NCBI GenBank assembly: GCA_022559985.1
Contig: JAFJTR010000015.1
Coordinates: 1 to 64,000 of the forward strand
DNA: 64,000 nucleotides
Reading direction: 5' to 3'
From: Parastagonospora avenae f. sp. tritici 18332-5
Lineage: Eukaryota; Ascomycota; Dothideomycetes; Pleosporales; Phaeosphaeriaceae
Under the pieces are notes generated by a model. It saw only the letters and a list, made by a program, of their open reading frames with translations. It was not told the DNA's origin and made no database searches. Positions 1 to 12,155 of the stretch are shown here, piece after piece. Position numbers and translations under genes: made by a program. How positions within the stretch are numbered: the stretch's first letter is position 1; every line of letters begins with the position of its first letter.

Positions 1-20
1 GGGGCGGGGGGGGGGGGGGG

Positions 21-84
<64 letters not shown>
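1..84. repeat. Poly-G tract at window edge
   Basis: The first 84 bases are G apart from isolated C at positions 5 and 21. No known fungal telomere repeat looks like this. It may be an assembly or sequencing artefact at a contig end, such as poly-G calls from two-colour chemistry, rather than genomic DNA. A real G-quadruplex tract cannot be excluded. Confidence 0.9.
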
Positions 85-85
<1 letters not shown>

Positions 86-122
86 GCTGAGAAACTTAAG
101 AAGTTTAGAAAGCTGTGTGTGT

Positions 123-123
<1 letters not shown>

Positions 124-189
<66 letters not shown>

Positions 190-190
190 G
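124..190. repeat. Compound (GA)n(GT)n microsatellite
   Basis: A run of about 18 GA units passes directly into about 14 GT units. The reading frame running through it gives only alternating Arg-Glu and Cys-Val and is not a gene. Confidence 0.95.
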
Positions 191-3100
191 TTGTGGGGAT
201 GAAGATAAGAAGCAGTGGGGAGAGGTCGACGAAGGTTTATGTATCTGGATGGAAAGGGCTTGGGTGGCCAATGTTGTGAGCTTATCGTATTGGCGAAGGT
301 GCTGTGATGTGACATGCTTCGTTGAAGATCAGCTGATTGGCGAGGAGGCATCCTCGAGGTCGTGGGTGTACAATGTCTGGCTTCACATTGAAATAGGGTC
401 TGAGTCTTGCAAGATACGTAAACTCACAATGCGGACAATTCCATGAGACCAATGTAATCTTCGAACATAATTACAGTGGCTATCCTCCTGCATTATACAA
501 TCTATATTATAGTTGCTGTCCTCATGCAATCGACTTCCATAACAGCTGCGCTACATTTTGCCCGATGCTGTTGTACGGCATTTTGGGAAGATCATTGTTG
601 ATTTGCTAGTTTGCATGAATTCCACGAGAGACGAAGAGAAATGATAGCGACAACATAGCTGAAACGTGAGTAACTTTGGCTCGCATGTTCAAATCATGAC
701 TAGGTAGGTACAAATGGAGGATACCAAAGTGATGCTGGGTACATCTTGACAGTGACACATGCTTAGCTTTACGAGAAAGAAAGTTACTGCACAAGGAAAT
801 GCAAATCTAGGTTGTGAAAAGCGTGTGAGCTTGATTGTGAGATTTGAATTTGCATGCTTTCATGCCACTATGCTATTGCTAATATCTATCGCTAACGTTC
901 GCCCAGCACTGTCACAACTTACATGATATTCAAAACGCCTCGCAGCAGTCGCATCAAACTCACGATCAATGTACGCCCATCGTGGGTAAGCTTAGGATGT
1001 CTTTCTCCGAGCTTGCCTTACGCACGTCCGCGCTTGCTTCATAGAAGTATACAGCTGCCTCACGCTTATTCAAAACCAGCAACATCTTCAACATTGTAAG
1101 ATGCACATTTGTCATACAATTGGAGATATTGCCTTTTTACTCGCCTTCATCACCGACAATCCTTCTATATTCGAATCATCGGGCACGTGGCTCCAACTTC
1201 ACGCCCTTTATATGCATCGTGGGTTTCTTCATTGAACATCCTCCTCGATGCACTTAAGTATCAGCCATACTTGGTATCCCTCCGGGCGGCTTATGCGCCT
1301 TCGTTCAATCACAAGATGGGGGAGGTGAAAGAGATGCCACCTTAGATCTTTCTTTTGGCCGATAAAAGTGAAGCTGCGGTCACGGAACATCAAAGCATGT
1401 TCAGTCTGCCATTGCGCAATGCCCAACAGACCTGTGGGAAGCGGTCACATGGTAAGATATGTGGACACATGTATTAAAAAAACAGGACATACTGCCTCAT
1501 ATCGTACAGCTTCGAGACTCGTATGAATCGAAGGTAAGGAGCAGGAGATTGGATAGTTGAAATCATTTGGACAAGCATTCACCCGCGGGTTGCCAGTACA
1601 CACGTTACCTTTAAAATGTTATACTGTTGAATGGGCTCCCTGCTAGCTAGCAAATGCTATCAGCACTTACGCGCGAGGCAGAAAGGTTTGCACGGTGTAG
1701 ACATCGCACGAGGGGGGGTTGTGGGTAACTGGTGTTGATTGCTTCTCTCCTTCTAAGGCTGTGCGAAGGAAAGATATTTATCCCTTTGTGCGTACGACGT
1801 TACACGAGACTATGTCACGTGACTGCTAACTGTGCACCTCAATGCCGCTGTTTGGACATATACTTTCACTATTCTCTTAATATTTCACTGCCATAACTGT
1901 TTACCTCTACTCCCTCTATATGATTTAATTAATTGGTCGTCTCTTAATCAAATTCTGTCAGTTGAAATACTGGCAGGTCGATTGACTACTTGAACCCAGT
2001 GTCTGCAGTCTCAGCAGCGCCACCCCCGAGTCTGTGATAAAACGAAAGTTTCCAGCGGGTTCCATATCAACAGAATTGCATTCAATGGGTCTGTTCTTTT
2101 TTTCAGTTTGATTGGGTGAAGGCGGGGCATTAGGCTTTGTTTGGTCTTTTTGCTTTTGGGTGCATGTATGTACCTTTTGATTTTATTTGTGGGGGAGGGC
2201 ATCGGGATATCTGGGGCTAGTTCCGACGACAAAGACATGGTGTCTGAGTACACTGTCACAATTATAGGGAGGTTGTAAATATCCGGCAACGTAAACGATG
2301 CGGATAAGTCACCCAATCGATGGGCGTCCATCTCGAGTGGGTTCTCTTTGATGCCACCTTCGATCTATACCAAACGCTCTCTTATGTATAATATATCACG
2401 AAGGAGTGAAATCTTCATTTCAATGGCGATTGCAGTCAATCCGGGTAAAATGAAACAGTCGGAGTTATTATGTGACCATCAGGTCTCGCCGATTTGTTGT
2501 TAGTTAGCAGTATAATTTGCAACATTTCTAGTTGGACGCCCTAAGTTTTTCGGAGTCTATGTGAAAGGATACGGGTGGCCAGACACAGTCACCAATAAAA
2601 AAAAGTGTATACCACGGATTCATACTAGAGAGGTACAAGACGAAGCAACATTGGAGCCGTGTATCCGTCGAAACCTATCGTCCCATATTTAGCGTTACAT
2701 GACACAGTGCTTCAAGTGGAATTGAAAGAGGAGGTTCTATGACACTACAAAGAAATCTAGTCTACTAACCACTATGTTGATGGCGCAGTGCATCGTTGAG
2801 TAAAATCGGAGGATTTCGGTGTATTTTAGACAGCTCTGCCTAATAGCGAACGGTGGCGAGTGCCAATTGATGCACATGCAGTGTGTATATATATTGTCGG
2901 GGATCTGACGATATGGCCTCATCCCTCGTAGACATCTCACGCTGCGCGGTTCTCAAGACACGGAGGCCGACCGAAACAATGTCATAATCTCCGACTGGAG
3001 CTGCAGGCGACAAGACTGCGGCCGTTGAGACACCAAGACATGATCCAGCGGACAGGGAGAAATAGTAAAATTGTTGTGTTATGGCTGATTAAGGATCGGA

Positions 3101-4829
3101 GATGAGGTGATGCCATCGAGCAGTGAGTATTGGCAGCTGTAAGCGTTAGTTTCTGCCGGGCATACCTTAAGTTGCTTTGCATCATGAGGAAATGTTGTGG
3201 CGTAAGATTTATAGCATATGAGATCAAAATTTGTGCAAGCTGAACGTACGACTTGTTCTGATCATTACCATACTTGGCCTGACCGTGCCTGCCGGTCCTT
3301 GACACGAACATCGCGGCACCTCACATTTAGCACCCTGAGCTTACATCGACGAAGAGATAGCGAGAAGACGCGCTTTTCACTCTATTGAGTCCTTTCCCGA
3401 AGCGTTTTCAGCCAGCGTCTTGCTCCACCGGCCTCCGGACTGCAGTCCCCTTCGAGAACGTGCTAGCCAAAGGCACGAAGACGAAGCCCCTTGTGGTCTC
3501 CGCACTGCCTTGTATGCAACACGTTCTTCCTTTGCTGTACCACTGTACTAACATATCTTCGCTCGCTGCAGGTATTTCTCCCGAGCTCACACGAGCGGAC
3601 AACATGTCGTCACCGTCCTACCGTCCGTCGTATGAACACGACACCGATCAAGTCCACCACAACACATTGTAGAGCTATAGCAGACCCCATGTCTACCATA
3701 CTCGTGCATCTATATGTGTGTGTGGTATGAAGGTAATGTAAAGGGGTTCCAATGACTTTGGGTCCCTGGAAGAATGATCTCTACAATCCCCTGGACCTGT
3801 GTGATATGCAAAAGCCTGCAGTGTCTGATGCGTCTAGATGACAACTGCCATCAGGCCGTGCTACCTTCTCTCCATATACTGTGATGGAGACTTCATTTAC
3901 CCCCAAGGGGACATGATAGCTTCACTGTCCGGTGTAGTGGAGATCGTCAGATCTCTGACGGATATAGCTCGTGGACGCATTACTCCAGTGGCGCATTGTG
4001 GGTCCGCTAGAATGGAAGCTACTGAGAAAATTGGGCGGAAGAGGTAGCGAGTATGTAGAGGTCTGCTCGGAATCGTAGGAGGATATTTGCGTGCGCAGGA
4101 AGGAATCGAGAGTGATCGGGAGGGTATTCAACTACTCCTCGTTCATAGGTCTAAATCTGCTGGAGTAAAGGTTAGCACGCTGTTTAATGAATCTGTGTGA
4201 CTTGATTCAGACCCGCCATACTCTCGCAAAGCATCCGTGTCTGGAGTCCTGAGAACATGTATGTGCTAGGCGGGCGAACTGAGGAAGATACACTGTGTGC
4301 CTGATAAGCTCAGAGCATGCGGGCAACTTTAAGGTGGCCGTTCACCACTCAAAGGGACATCTTGTAAGTACCAAAGTGTAATTCTTGCCATAGATCATGC
4401 TCTGCTGTTGTTATGCTGGAACTATAAACAGTATACAACAGTCAGAGCGCATTCAGAAATAACAGACCTGCATCTGCGAGCCCCAAGACGTGCCGGCAAC
4501 CTCCATTGCGGCATGAGCAGCACCGAATCTTCGCAGGATCAGCCGCTGTTGGCCCTATTCCGTTGCAACAGCGGTTATCGATGGAACACTCTACTATTGA
4601 CACCAAGCATTCTCGCCGCAGATCAGCTGTGCTTATCTCGCTATTAAAAGCAGCCAAAGGAGAGGGCGAGATCCGAGGCTGTTCCATAGGACCGAGCATT
4701 TTATCATCTTGCGTGTGGCAAGCCCAAAGGAGTCGTGCTGAGGCATCTCTCGATCGCCTCAACGGCCAGCTTCCCCGCTCCATCGGCCATCGAAGGTTTG
4801 TCACTCAACGTCGACCCGCAACGATGTCC
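191..4829. other. Intergenic, no gene recognised
   Basis: About 4.6 kb with only short overlapping reading frames on both strands. None has a recognisable domain, a plausible splice structure or a convincing start context. I see no transposon ends or tRNA. Confidence 0.6.
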
Positions 4830-5187
4830 CTGCACCACCTCTGGCCTTGGGCATAAACCTCCGCTTGAGGAACTGCACGGCTGACCGGACCGAAAGTTCA
4901 GGCGTGCACTGAATCAAGGCCGGAAATGTCAATGGCTCTTTTGGGCTGCATGGGCATCGTTGCGAATTGGGCGCGAGGTGGCGATGTCGATTCTAGATCG
5001 AGCGAGCTGGGATGTTCAAGGGCGAGATGCAAAGTTTGGGGAATATACTTCTGGGTCGATCCGAGCAAGGACGGCTAGGGAAACGCGCACGCTGATGGTC
5101 GGCGGACCGCGTTGCTGTCTGGGCATTGAGTTTTTCAGCGTAGAACGTTTAGCAACGGTGTTTCATCTGCACGATTGGTCATGGTGA
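4830..5187 (+). pseudogene. Cytochrome P450 relic (heme-binding end)
   Basis: What is seen: translated pieces resemble the C-terminal third of a fungal P450, perhaps CYP52-like. One frame near 4840-4900 reads PPLALGINLRLRNCTADRT, like the segment after the ExxR helix. It hits a stop, and the next frame gives REVAMSILDR, then GRDAKFGEY (compare the RDxxxxGxDAxxF region), then MVGGPRCCLGIEFFSVER. The last resembles the heme-binding loop FxxGxRxCxG with the Cys ligand present near 5122. The FRPERW motif is destroyed, at least one frameshift separates the blocks, and no N-terminal part was found upstream. What is inferred: a decayed, truncated P450 copy with no function. Chance resemblance of short blocks is the alternative. 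Confidence 0.45.
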
Positions 5188-8100
5188 TGGTGGTGGTACT
5201 TTCACCGCCAAGGTTTTCTTGAAAAGAGCGGTCCGCGGGGGTTTTGATTCGCCAATTGCAATGGGGGCGTTGTCTGGTGGTATCTGTCACGTCGGAGTTG
5301 TGGCTGCAGCGTGGCGCTGTAGACAGGAGTCCTGTAATTACCACTTGCGCGCTCGAGAACCTCTCAGAAGAACTCAATCCAAAATATGAGCTGTTAAATG
5401 AACACCATGGTGAAAAATGCCCCTAGAATGACCCAAGCTGATTCTTGGCATGATGGATTTGGCTGCGTCGGTCAGTAGTGCTTGGTGAGGGGTCACAATA
5501 CGCGATGATGACATTCAGCGAAGACGGAATCGGATGTTTCAAATGTACTCTTTGAGACTGGCTGGCTTTGCTGTTATTCTTCAGTCGGCGAAGGTAACGT
5601 CATAATCAGAGATCCAAACGTCGACTTGTGGGGGTACACAACACGGACGGTGCCGCCGGAAAGAGCACCGTGCAACAACGATGCTTTCTGATGCCTGATC
5701 TGTCTATCGAGGTCCAGATTCGACAGCGGCCCTGTTGAGGTAGGTCGACTGACCACATATCTCCTAAGCTGCAGTGGCTGCGCAACGATCCAAACGTGGA
5801 AGGATATGTCGGTTCGCATGTCGCATCTGTCCCTATCACACTCGTGTGTCCTGCATGAGCGTACATTTCCATCAATCGGCGTTTTTGGCGGACATGGAGA
5901 TAAACCGGTATGTGCCTCATGCATGCATGGACGTCTCGAGGCACAGGATCGTCTCGAGGTAGGTTGCCTGATCTGTGATCTGAAGGTATAATTGTTGCAC
6001 AACTAATCCTCTTGTTCTGGGACACGATGTGCACAGCTACTGCATCGGACGCCACTTCCGTGGTTACCCCTGGGCTCGCGGGAGATCTTCCAAACTTGCG
6101 TAATTGGGAGGATGTCGTACCGCGGATCTTGGAGAAGTTTCGAGCATTTCCACTATTGGAGCAGGGCGGGCAGAAAGCCGACATGTGAGGGCAAGTCCGA
6201 ATGCCCTCGGCATGAGCTTCCGTGAAACTGCGTGGCGCTCGAAGAAAACTCGATGCAGCACTGCACGACACGATTTGGTGGCATCATGGTCTGATTTCTG
6301 TTGTCGGAGTCTACACCGGACGGCGGTGACTGGCGACAGGTTTTTTGACATGTCTGGTGTCTACAAATGATCAGACTGGTGAAACTGAGTCATGTAGCAA
6401 TTCAGATTGCAGGGGCAAATGTGAATGTTGCCTTGCATATACTTCGGGACGACATTCGTCTCGAAACGGTATCGTGCCCTGTGCTGTGATAAGGAGATCG
6501 GCATCGATGGTTGGTTGAGGGCGCTATTTTGGTGTACCATAGGTACATATGGCGTGCAGCTGACAGAGAGCCACGAAGTTTATTAGACGGAGGCCGCGGG
6601 CAACATTGCTGCCCTCCATGAGCCAAATCGCTCTCTAGATCGTGGGGTTCGAACGGGTATGCCGAAAACGGGTCTAAGATGAATGCGTGGCTTGATGCAT
6701 AGAGGAAATACGCAGCATGACAGTGATCTCTCATCATGGCGATGCAATTCTCCGGAACATCGTTTATTCTCCTAGATGCAGTAGTGAATGCTCCGACGGA
6801 GAGTAAACTTTGTGTAAGCCCAACGTGAATGCATCTTTCAGGGAGGACGCCTTCCGCAAAGGCCACTTACTTCTTGATGACTATTTAGTATCAAAGTACC
6901 CGGTATTGTTTTTCGTGAATTTCTGAATGACACAGAAGCTAGCAAATCCCGTCCTAGCGGAGTGATAGTATGAATCCACATAAAGAGGCTTCCGCAGACA
7001 ACCGCTGGTGATGTTCTCCCGTTTCACGATGAGCGCGTGCTCAAGAAGATGATCAGCGCAGTGCCTGAAGAGTTGCGAATCGTGATCAACGTGCGGACGG
7101 ACGTTGCCGTGACGTTGGGCTCCTGATCGTCTTGGGAGTGTACTATTGTAGCCTCGAGATGCATTCAGTGAAATGGAAGGGGGCTTCATGGGGCGAAAGA
7201 TCTCGCACAGTCTGCCCCAGGAAGTAAATCTGAAGAAACTGCTCTGTGAGCCTGTGCTTGAGGTAGTGGCTCGGTGTCGGCAGACTACATCGTCGTGACG
7301 CTAAGGTAGAAGTTGCGTGCTCGGTATGCTGGTCGTCTTCGTAGCGGGAGCCGCGGGCGGGCAATTCCTTGCGCGTGGTGTTGATAAAGCAGTGGAAAAT
7401 GCATTACCAGACATCCACCTGTGCTAGTATCAAGCTACTGTAAGGCCTCGATTCGTCGTGGCCTCGAGGTTCTTTCGCTTGTCCATGTGTTTGTGACAAC
7501 GATAGCCATGTGTGTACTTGACTGGAGCATGGTCGCATCGTGTCCAGTGGTACAACATTTCCACGAGGCTACGTAGCATACTTCAGAGCATCGCAACTTA
7601 GACATGACTCGGGTTGACAGCAACGATGTGCATAGCGTCCGCGAGAGCCGTTGTTGAGTCATGATGTGAAACTGTTATCCAAACTGCCACAAACCTCTTT
7701 CTGAATGACTCAAGTTTCTGGTCTGGACTGTTGATGACGTATGAGGATGGCATGCGCCATTGCAAACAGTCCTAATACGTCTTCGGCGTGTGAACTGCAC
7801 CAAGTCAGTCTCATTGAAATGCGAGTAGTAAGATGTGTCATGACACCGCGGTGATGGTACATGGGCTGATTTATTTGCTTGTTTATGCCATTGTGCTGGA
7901 TTCATGATTTTGGTGAAGCTGTACCTTTATCAGCCAAGTGTTGTGAACCTCTCAAACTATTCGCCCTTCTGCACAGACGTTGGGATTCGATTTGTACATG
8001 TACAGTTGACCCCTGCTTATAATGCTGTTTTCTATGAACGAAACAACACAACGATCCCCGGTACACGGAACTGAACATCGGGCCTGGGCGCTGCCGGTGT

Positions 8101-8939
8101 TTGATGTTGCATAGATTTTCACTACCTGATCAATGCGTCTGCCCTAAGCATTACCTGTGTGAAAATGCTCCGATGAACGAATGCAGCATGCGACTGCAAT
8201 GCCTTCTTAGCCTCAAGGAATCACAGGCCAATGACACCATGACAGATCCGGCGTGCCTCGGCAATCCAAGAGCGAGCCTCAGCTTGAGCGATTCCGACCA
8301 ATACCAAATTCAGAGCCGAAGTTCACGATGGGAATTTTCGTGCGGAACTGTGGCGTAGGTAGGCACCGTACTACTGCACGTCAGGTACGTGCCTGAGCGC
8401 AAAACGATAGTTTGGAGGTCGCTAGACCGCTTCGATCATAGACGGGTTGTCGAAGCGTCAGTTGTATTCCTCGTTCCTTGAAAGGTCAGCGCACACTGCA
8501 TCTCACAGGGTCTTCATGCAGCCCCGCGTGTCATCTGCTGGTCGTCAGCTGTAGCATGGCTGGTCAGGCAGTAGCGATATGGCTGGCGACCAAAGCCACT
8601 GTGGCCAAAAAAGCTGCCCGTCAGCAAGTCGTCAACCTGAACAGGCGCCGTTTCGACCGTATCGATTAGGGCCCATGTGGTTGAGGGAGGTGGACGCGGT
8701 GGCTGGCAGACCCCGGCTGCGGATCGCGTGTTTTGGGCAAATTTAGAGAGATCACGGGAGTGTGATTGCTTGAAGGCCGCCTGCAGGAGCATGTGGTGGG
8801 GGGAGCTGGAGGCTCGCTACCTAGGTAGGAGTAGACGCACGTGCACGCCATGCCCCTTTCTTCGTGCGCTTCAACGAGCAGACAGGGCAGACAGGGCAGG
8901 CGTAGATCAGTCCTCAGGCGAACTGGGCATTACGATGTA
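5188..8939. other. Intergenic, no gene recognised
   Basis: Several frames of 60-220 codons overlap on both strands (for example 5606-6271 on the minus strand). They overlap each other, have no domains, and are rich in Arg, Ser, Cys and His, as shadow frames are. I see no supportable feature. Confidence 0.55.
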
Positions 8940-10433
8940 GTGTAAGTCGAATATGCGGGGATGCCCTCCTCTGCGCATTTTCGAGGATCGTCATCAATGT
9001 TGTTGGAGCCAAGGGGTGTCGACATGACTAGGCGAAACGTGGATGATGGAGCTGGTCCCGCAGCCGCGTGCTAGCCCTGGAGACCTTGGACTTGGCGACG
9101 CACGCTAAGCCGTTCACGGCCTGGGATGGATTGCACCCATGCTCGCCGTGGTGGACTTGTTCCGGCGGCGCATCCCTGTGCCTCTCCGCACCTCGGGCTG
9201 GATGGCAGTTATGCGTGCGGATTGCCCATCGCTGTTCCCGGCACCCTCCATGGCCGAGCCTCGAGTCCTCCTCGAATGGCGTTCTTGGGGCCCTTGGGCA
9301 GCGTGTTGCGAGAACCGGGGAGTTTCAGTGTCAGCCAGCAGTGGCCACGGTCCAGGTACGTGAAGCTTACGCTGGCCTGCAAGGCCCTGGCTTCAAGAGC
9401 ACTAATCGGCATGGTGCGGTATGAGCGCAGTGGAGTTGGCTGCAGCAGGGAGCAACTCTTGTCTACGTCGATCGTCTCATGGCCCAGAACCCGCGAACAT
9501 GCAGATGGAGCTGGCGGCCAGCAGGGCTGCTCCTCCCCCTTCCATGACCTAGCAGCGCTCTGCAGCAGGGGCGATCGTTACGCTACTCGAGCCAAACGTG
9601 GAAAAGCCCCTCCAAAGCGTGTCATGGCGCAGACGAAGCTGCATTTCTCCCATGCTTCATCAATGTCTTTTCCTACCGTGCCATATCCTCACGCGCTTCT
9701 CTTGCCCCATTAATCGCGTTGCTCCCAGCCCTCGCCCAATTCTCCGATTAGCCCCTTGCGGCCATCTGAAGCGACGACAGCGGCCATCGACGCAGAAGCA
9801 GGTCTATGCCTGTTGGCTTCAGGGCTGGTTCCGCCGTTACTGCTACTACCACCTGGTCCTGGATCCCCTTATTATCGTCCCAGGGACCCGCTTACGCCTA
9901 CACCCTGGTCGCTTCGCAATTCGCCGACGCGCCAATATTAATCTCGACTATAACCTACCCGTTCCCAGGGCCACTCTCTGGTACCTCCATTTGACATCGT
10001 GCTCGACTAATCCTGTTGGCACGAGCTGCAGCACCAGGCCCTACTACCCCACCATCGCTTTGGGCGCTGACTACAACTATTCGACCACAGCCACATCATC
10101 ACATCTATCCAAGAGTTCCATTTATATCTTGTCGAACTACCTTTACTTCTCCTTACGCCTCACAAGCAGGAGACAGCGGGCAAGCCTCAAAAAGGAAACG
10201 ACTATACCTACCCACACATAGTCCTCTTCCAACAGCCAACACGCCATCCATTCATTCATTCATTCCCTTCTTGTCGATCTCTTAATATCAAGAGTGAGTA
10301 GTTCCTTCAACGTGTGAAGTGTCTGTAGACATGATACTGACTACCACCATCCAGACCAGAACAGTGTCCCTTGAAGTCAGATTTGCATTCTGACGCTGAT
10401 CACGATCCCCATCACCGACTATTGATCTTCTCC
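8940..10433 (+). promoter_or_regulatory. Long promoter and leader of the WOPR regulator
   Basis: About 1.5 kb before the WOPR start codon becomes pyrimidine-rich on the plus strand, especially 9700-10290, with a short (CATT)n run near 10249-10266. A likely 5'-UTR intron runs from GTGAGT at 10294 to CCAG ending at 10354, with a CTGAC branch-like element. Open frames here (9126-9713, 9598-10221) have no domain and look like leader sequence. Long regulatory regions and leaders are known for WOPR genes such as Candida WOR1. That this is one transcript is inferred. Confidence 0.5.
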
Positions 10434-12155
10434 ATGTTGCAGGGCACAAGAGCACCGACTTTGACGATGCCACCTTTCGGACATGATTTGTCCCACGGTG
10501 GGATCCAGAAGGTGGAAGGCTATGGCGACGCCGATGCTTGGGTTTGGCCACAGCCATCGACAACACAACATTCGTCCTACCCAAACGTATTTGATCCCTC
10601 CATGTACACGAGCTTTACTGCGCAATTGCAACCCTCCCCTTCGCGTACAGCACCGCGAAACCATCTTACGACCGCTGGACCACCGCCGAGATCCCATGGA
10701 CCACCCGGCCTCATCAAAGCGCAACCCGCATTCAAGCCAACATGGCGAGGTTTCCTCGATACCACCAAGGACGCAATGACTGTAGTCGAGGCAGCCTTGC
10801 AAGGACGCCTCAGTCACATCAGCCGCAGGCCGCATGATAAGGAGCGTGCGGAGATGTTGACTTCTGGAACTGTCCTGGTATATGAAGAGAACGCATCAGG
10901 CATCAAGCGCTGGACTGATGCTGTTCATTGGTCCCCAAGTCGCGTGATGAACAATTGCCTGATCTACCGGCAACTCGTACGCGCACTCAAACCAGAGGAG
11001 AAGAAGACGGCCCTGAACCCCTCGTGTGGTACCAAACGGAAGCGCAAGGAAAGTGCTGGCCCCACCGTCACAAGGACAGGGGAGAATGTCAACAACTCCG
11101 ATGACGAATTTGAAAACCCATCTTACGATGCTGCCGATCCGGATTCGAACAACAAGGTCTACGCCAACTTCGCTCAAAGCCTCACGCCTGACCAACAGCG
11201 TCGGTTCTGCGGGTCGCTCATCGACAGCTACGAGTTCAAAGAGGGAGGTCTGATGAAGAAGACAATCTCTGTTAAATACCAGGGAACACATCACCATGTC
11301 ATTTCCTACTACAGCCTCGAAGATGTGGTCAGTGGAAAGCTTAAGAGACCATACCAGGACGAGAAGCTCGCGGACATCCACCCTAGACCTGAACTCCTCA
11401 ATGGCTGGAAAGTGAGCTTAGAGGACGAGGAAGGTAAAGACATGCCTCTCGTCGGTTCTTATGGGCAGCATATGCAGCCAAGCCATCTGCAACACCATGT
11501 TATTGATGCAGTCACTCAAGCCGTGGGCCACGGGATGGTTCAAACCCATGCCCCTCTCCATCTTCACCTGCCCGACTACTGGCATGGTCATCAAGTCCCA
11601 CCGTACACGGCGGCACACGCGAGTCCACATCAATATGGCTCACCTCATTCAGCCGCGCCACAATACCCCATTCAACAAACATCCCCACAGGCATACGCTC
11701 CTCCACAGCCGCCCCATACATACGCACCACAAGCGCCTACTCAGTTTGCCCAGCCTGCATCACCCCAGCACTATCCATCGCCTTTGTCATCTAGCCCACA
11801 ATACCCGGTCCAGAATCCGACATCGCAAGGCTATAGCGCTCAATCGCAATCTGCGCGTCACTACTCGTATGAACCTGCCAGCGCATCGTCATACTCGGCC
11901 TCCAACCGATCTCATCTGACTCAGTCTCCTCATTATTCTGTACCGCAGCCCGCATCTTACAGTGTGCATGTCCCTTCATCACAGCACAGCACCCCGATCC
12001 AACAACACCGTCCGGAGTCTGCGCATGAGCACGACTCACAGAGAAGGTCATCGTTACCTCTATACGGCGTCCCAACTTACGGTGCTCCTCCTCATCCGCA
12101 ATCATACTATGTGGCAGATGAGAAATACCCCGCCACCTCCCACCCGGGCTACTAA
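10434..12155 (+). CDS. WOPR (Gti1/Pac2) family transcription factor
   Basis: A 573-residue protein in one exon. WOPRa lies around residues 103-185: TWRGFLDTTKDAMTVVEAAL, then a segment around KRWTDAVHWSPSR. WOPRb lies around 245-320: LTPDQQRRFCGSL, then LMKKTISVKYQGTHHHVIS. Between them is an acidic, Asn-rich linker. The C-terminal 240 residues are low complexity (Gln, Pro, His, Ser, Tyr), as in the Wor1/Ryp1/Sge1 branch rather than the shorter Pac2 branch. Family members bind DNA in the nucleus and act as master switches of morphology, sporulation, effector and secondary-metabolite genes. I chose ATG 10434 as the first ATG after the probable leader intron; ATG 10467 is also possible. The family is secure; orthology to Wor1/Ryp1/Sge1 is inferred from architecture. 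Confidence 0.93.
   Translation: MLQGTRAPTLTMPPFGHDLSHGGIQKVEGYGDADAWVWPQPSTTQHSSYPNVFDPSMYTSFTAQLQPSPSRTAPRNHLTTAGPPPRSHGPPGLIKAQPAFKPTWRGFLDTTKDAMTVVEAALQGRLSHISRRPHDKERAEMLTSGTVLVYEENASGIKRWTDAVHWSPSRVMNNCLIYRQLVRALKPEEKKTALNPSCGTKRKRKESAGPTVTRTGENVNNSDDEFENPSYDAADPDSNNKVYANFAQSLTPDQQRRFCGSLIDSYEFKEGGLMKKTISVKYQGTHHHVISYYSLEDVVSGKLKRPYQDEKLADIHPRPELLNGWKVSLEDEEGKDMPLVGSYGQHMQPSHLQHHVIDAVTQAVGHGMVQTHAPLHLHLPDYWHGHQVPPYTAAHASPHQYGSPHSAAPQYPIQQTSPQAYAPPQPPHTYAPQAPTQFAQPASPQHYPSPLSSSPQYPVQNPTSQGYSAQSQSARHYSYEPASASSYSASNRSHLTQSPHYSVPQPASYSVHVPSSQHSTPIQQHRPESAHEHDSQRRSSLPLYGVPTYGAPPHPQSYYVADEKYPATSHPGY

Noticed and set aside
117..446. A 109-codon frame at the left edge
   Set aside because: Its first third is translated microsatellite; no domain in the rest.
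5606..6271. A 221-codon minus-strand frame
   Set aside because: No homology recognised, overlaps several other frames, composition rich in Arg, Cys and Ser as in shadow frames, no promoter-like leader.
9598..10221. A 207-codon plus-strand frame
   Set aside because: Lies in the pyrimidine-rich leader of the WOPR gene, has no domain and begins at a non-ATG codon.
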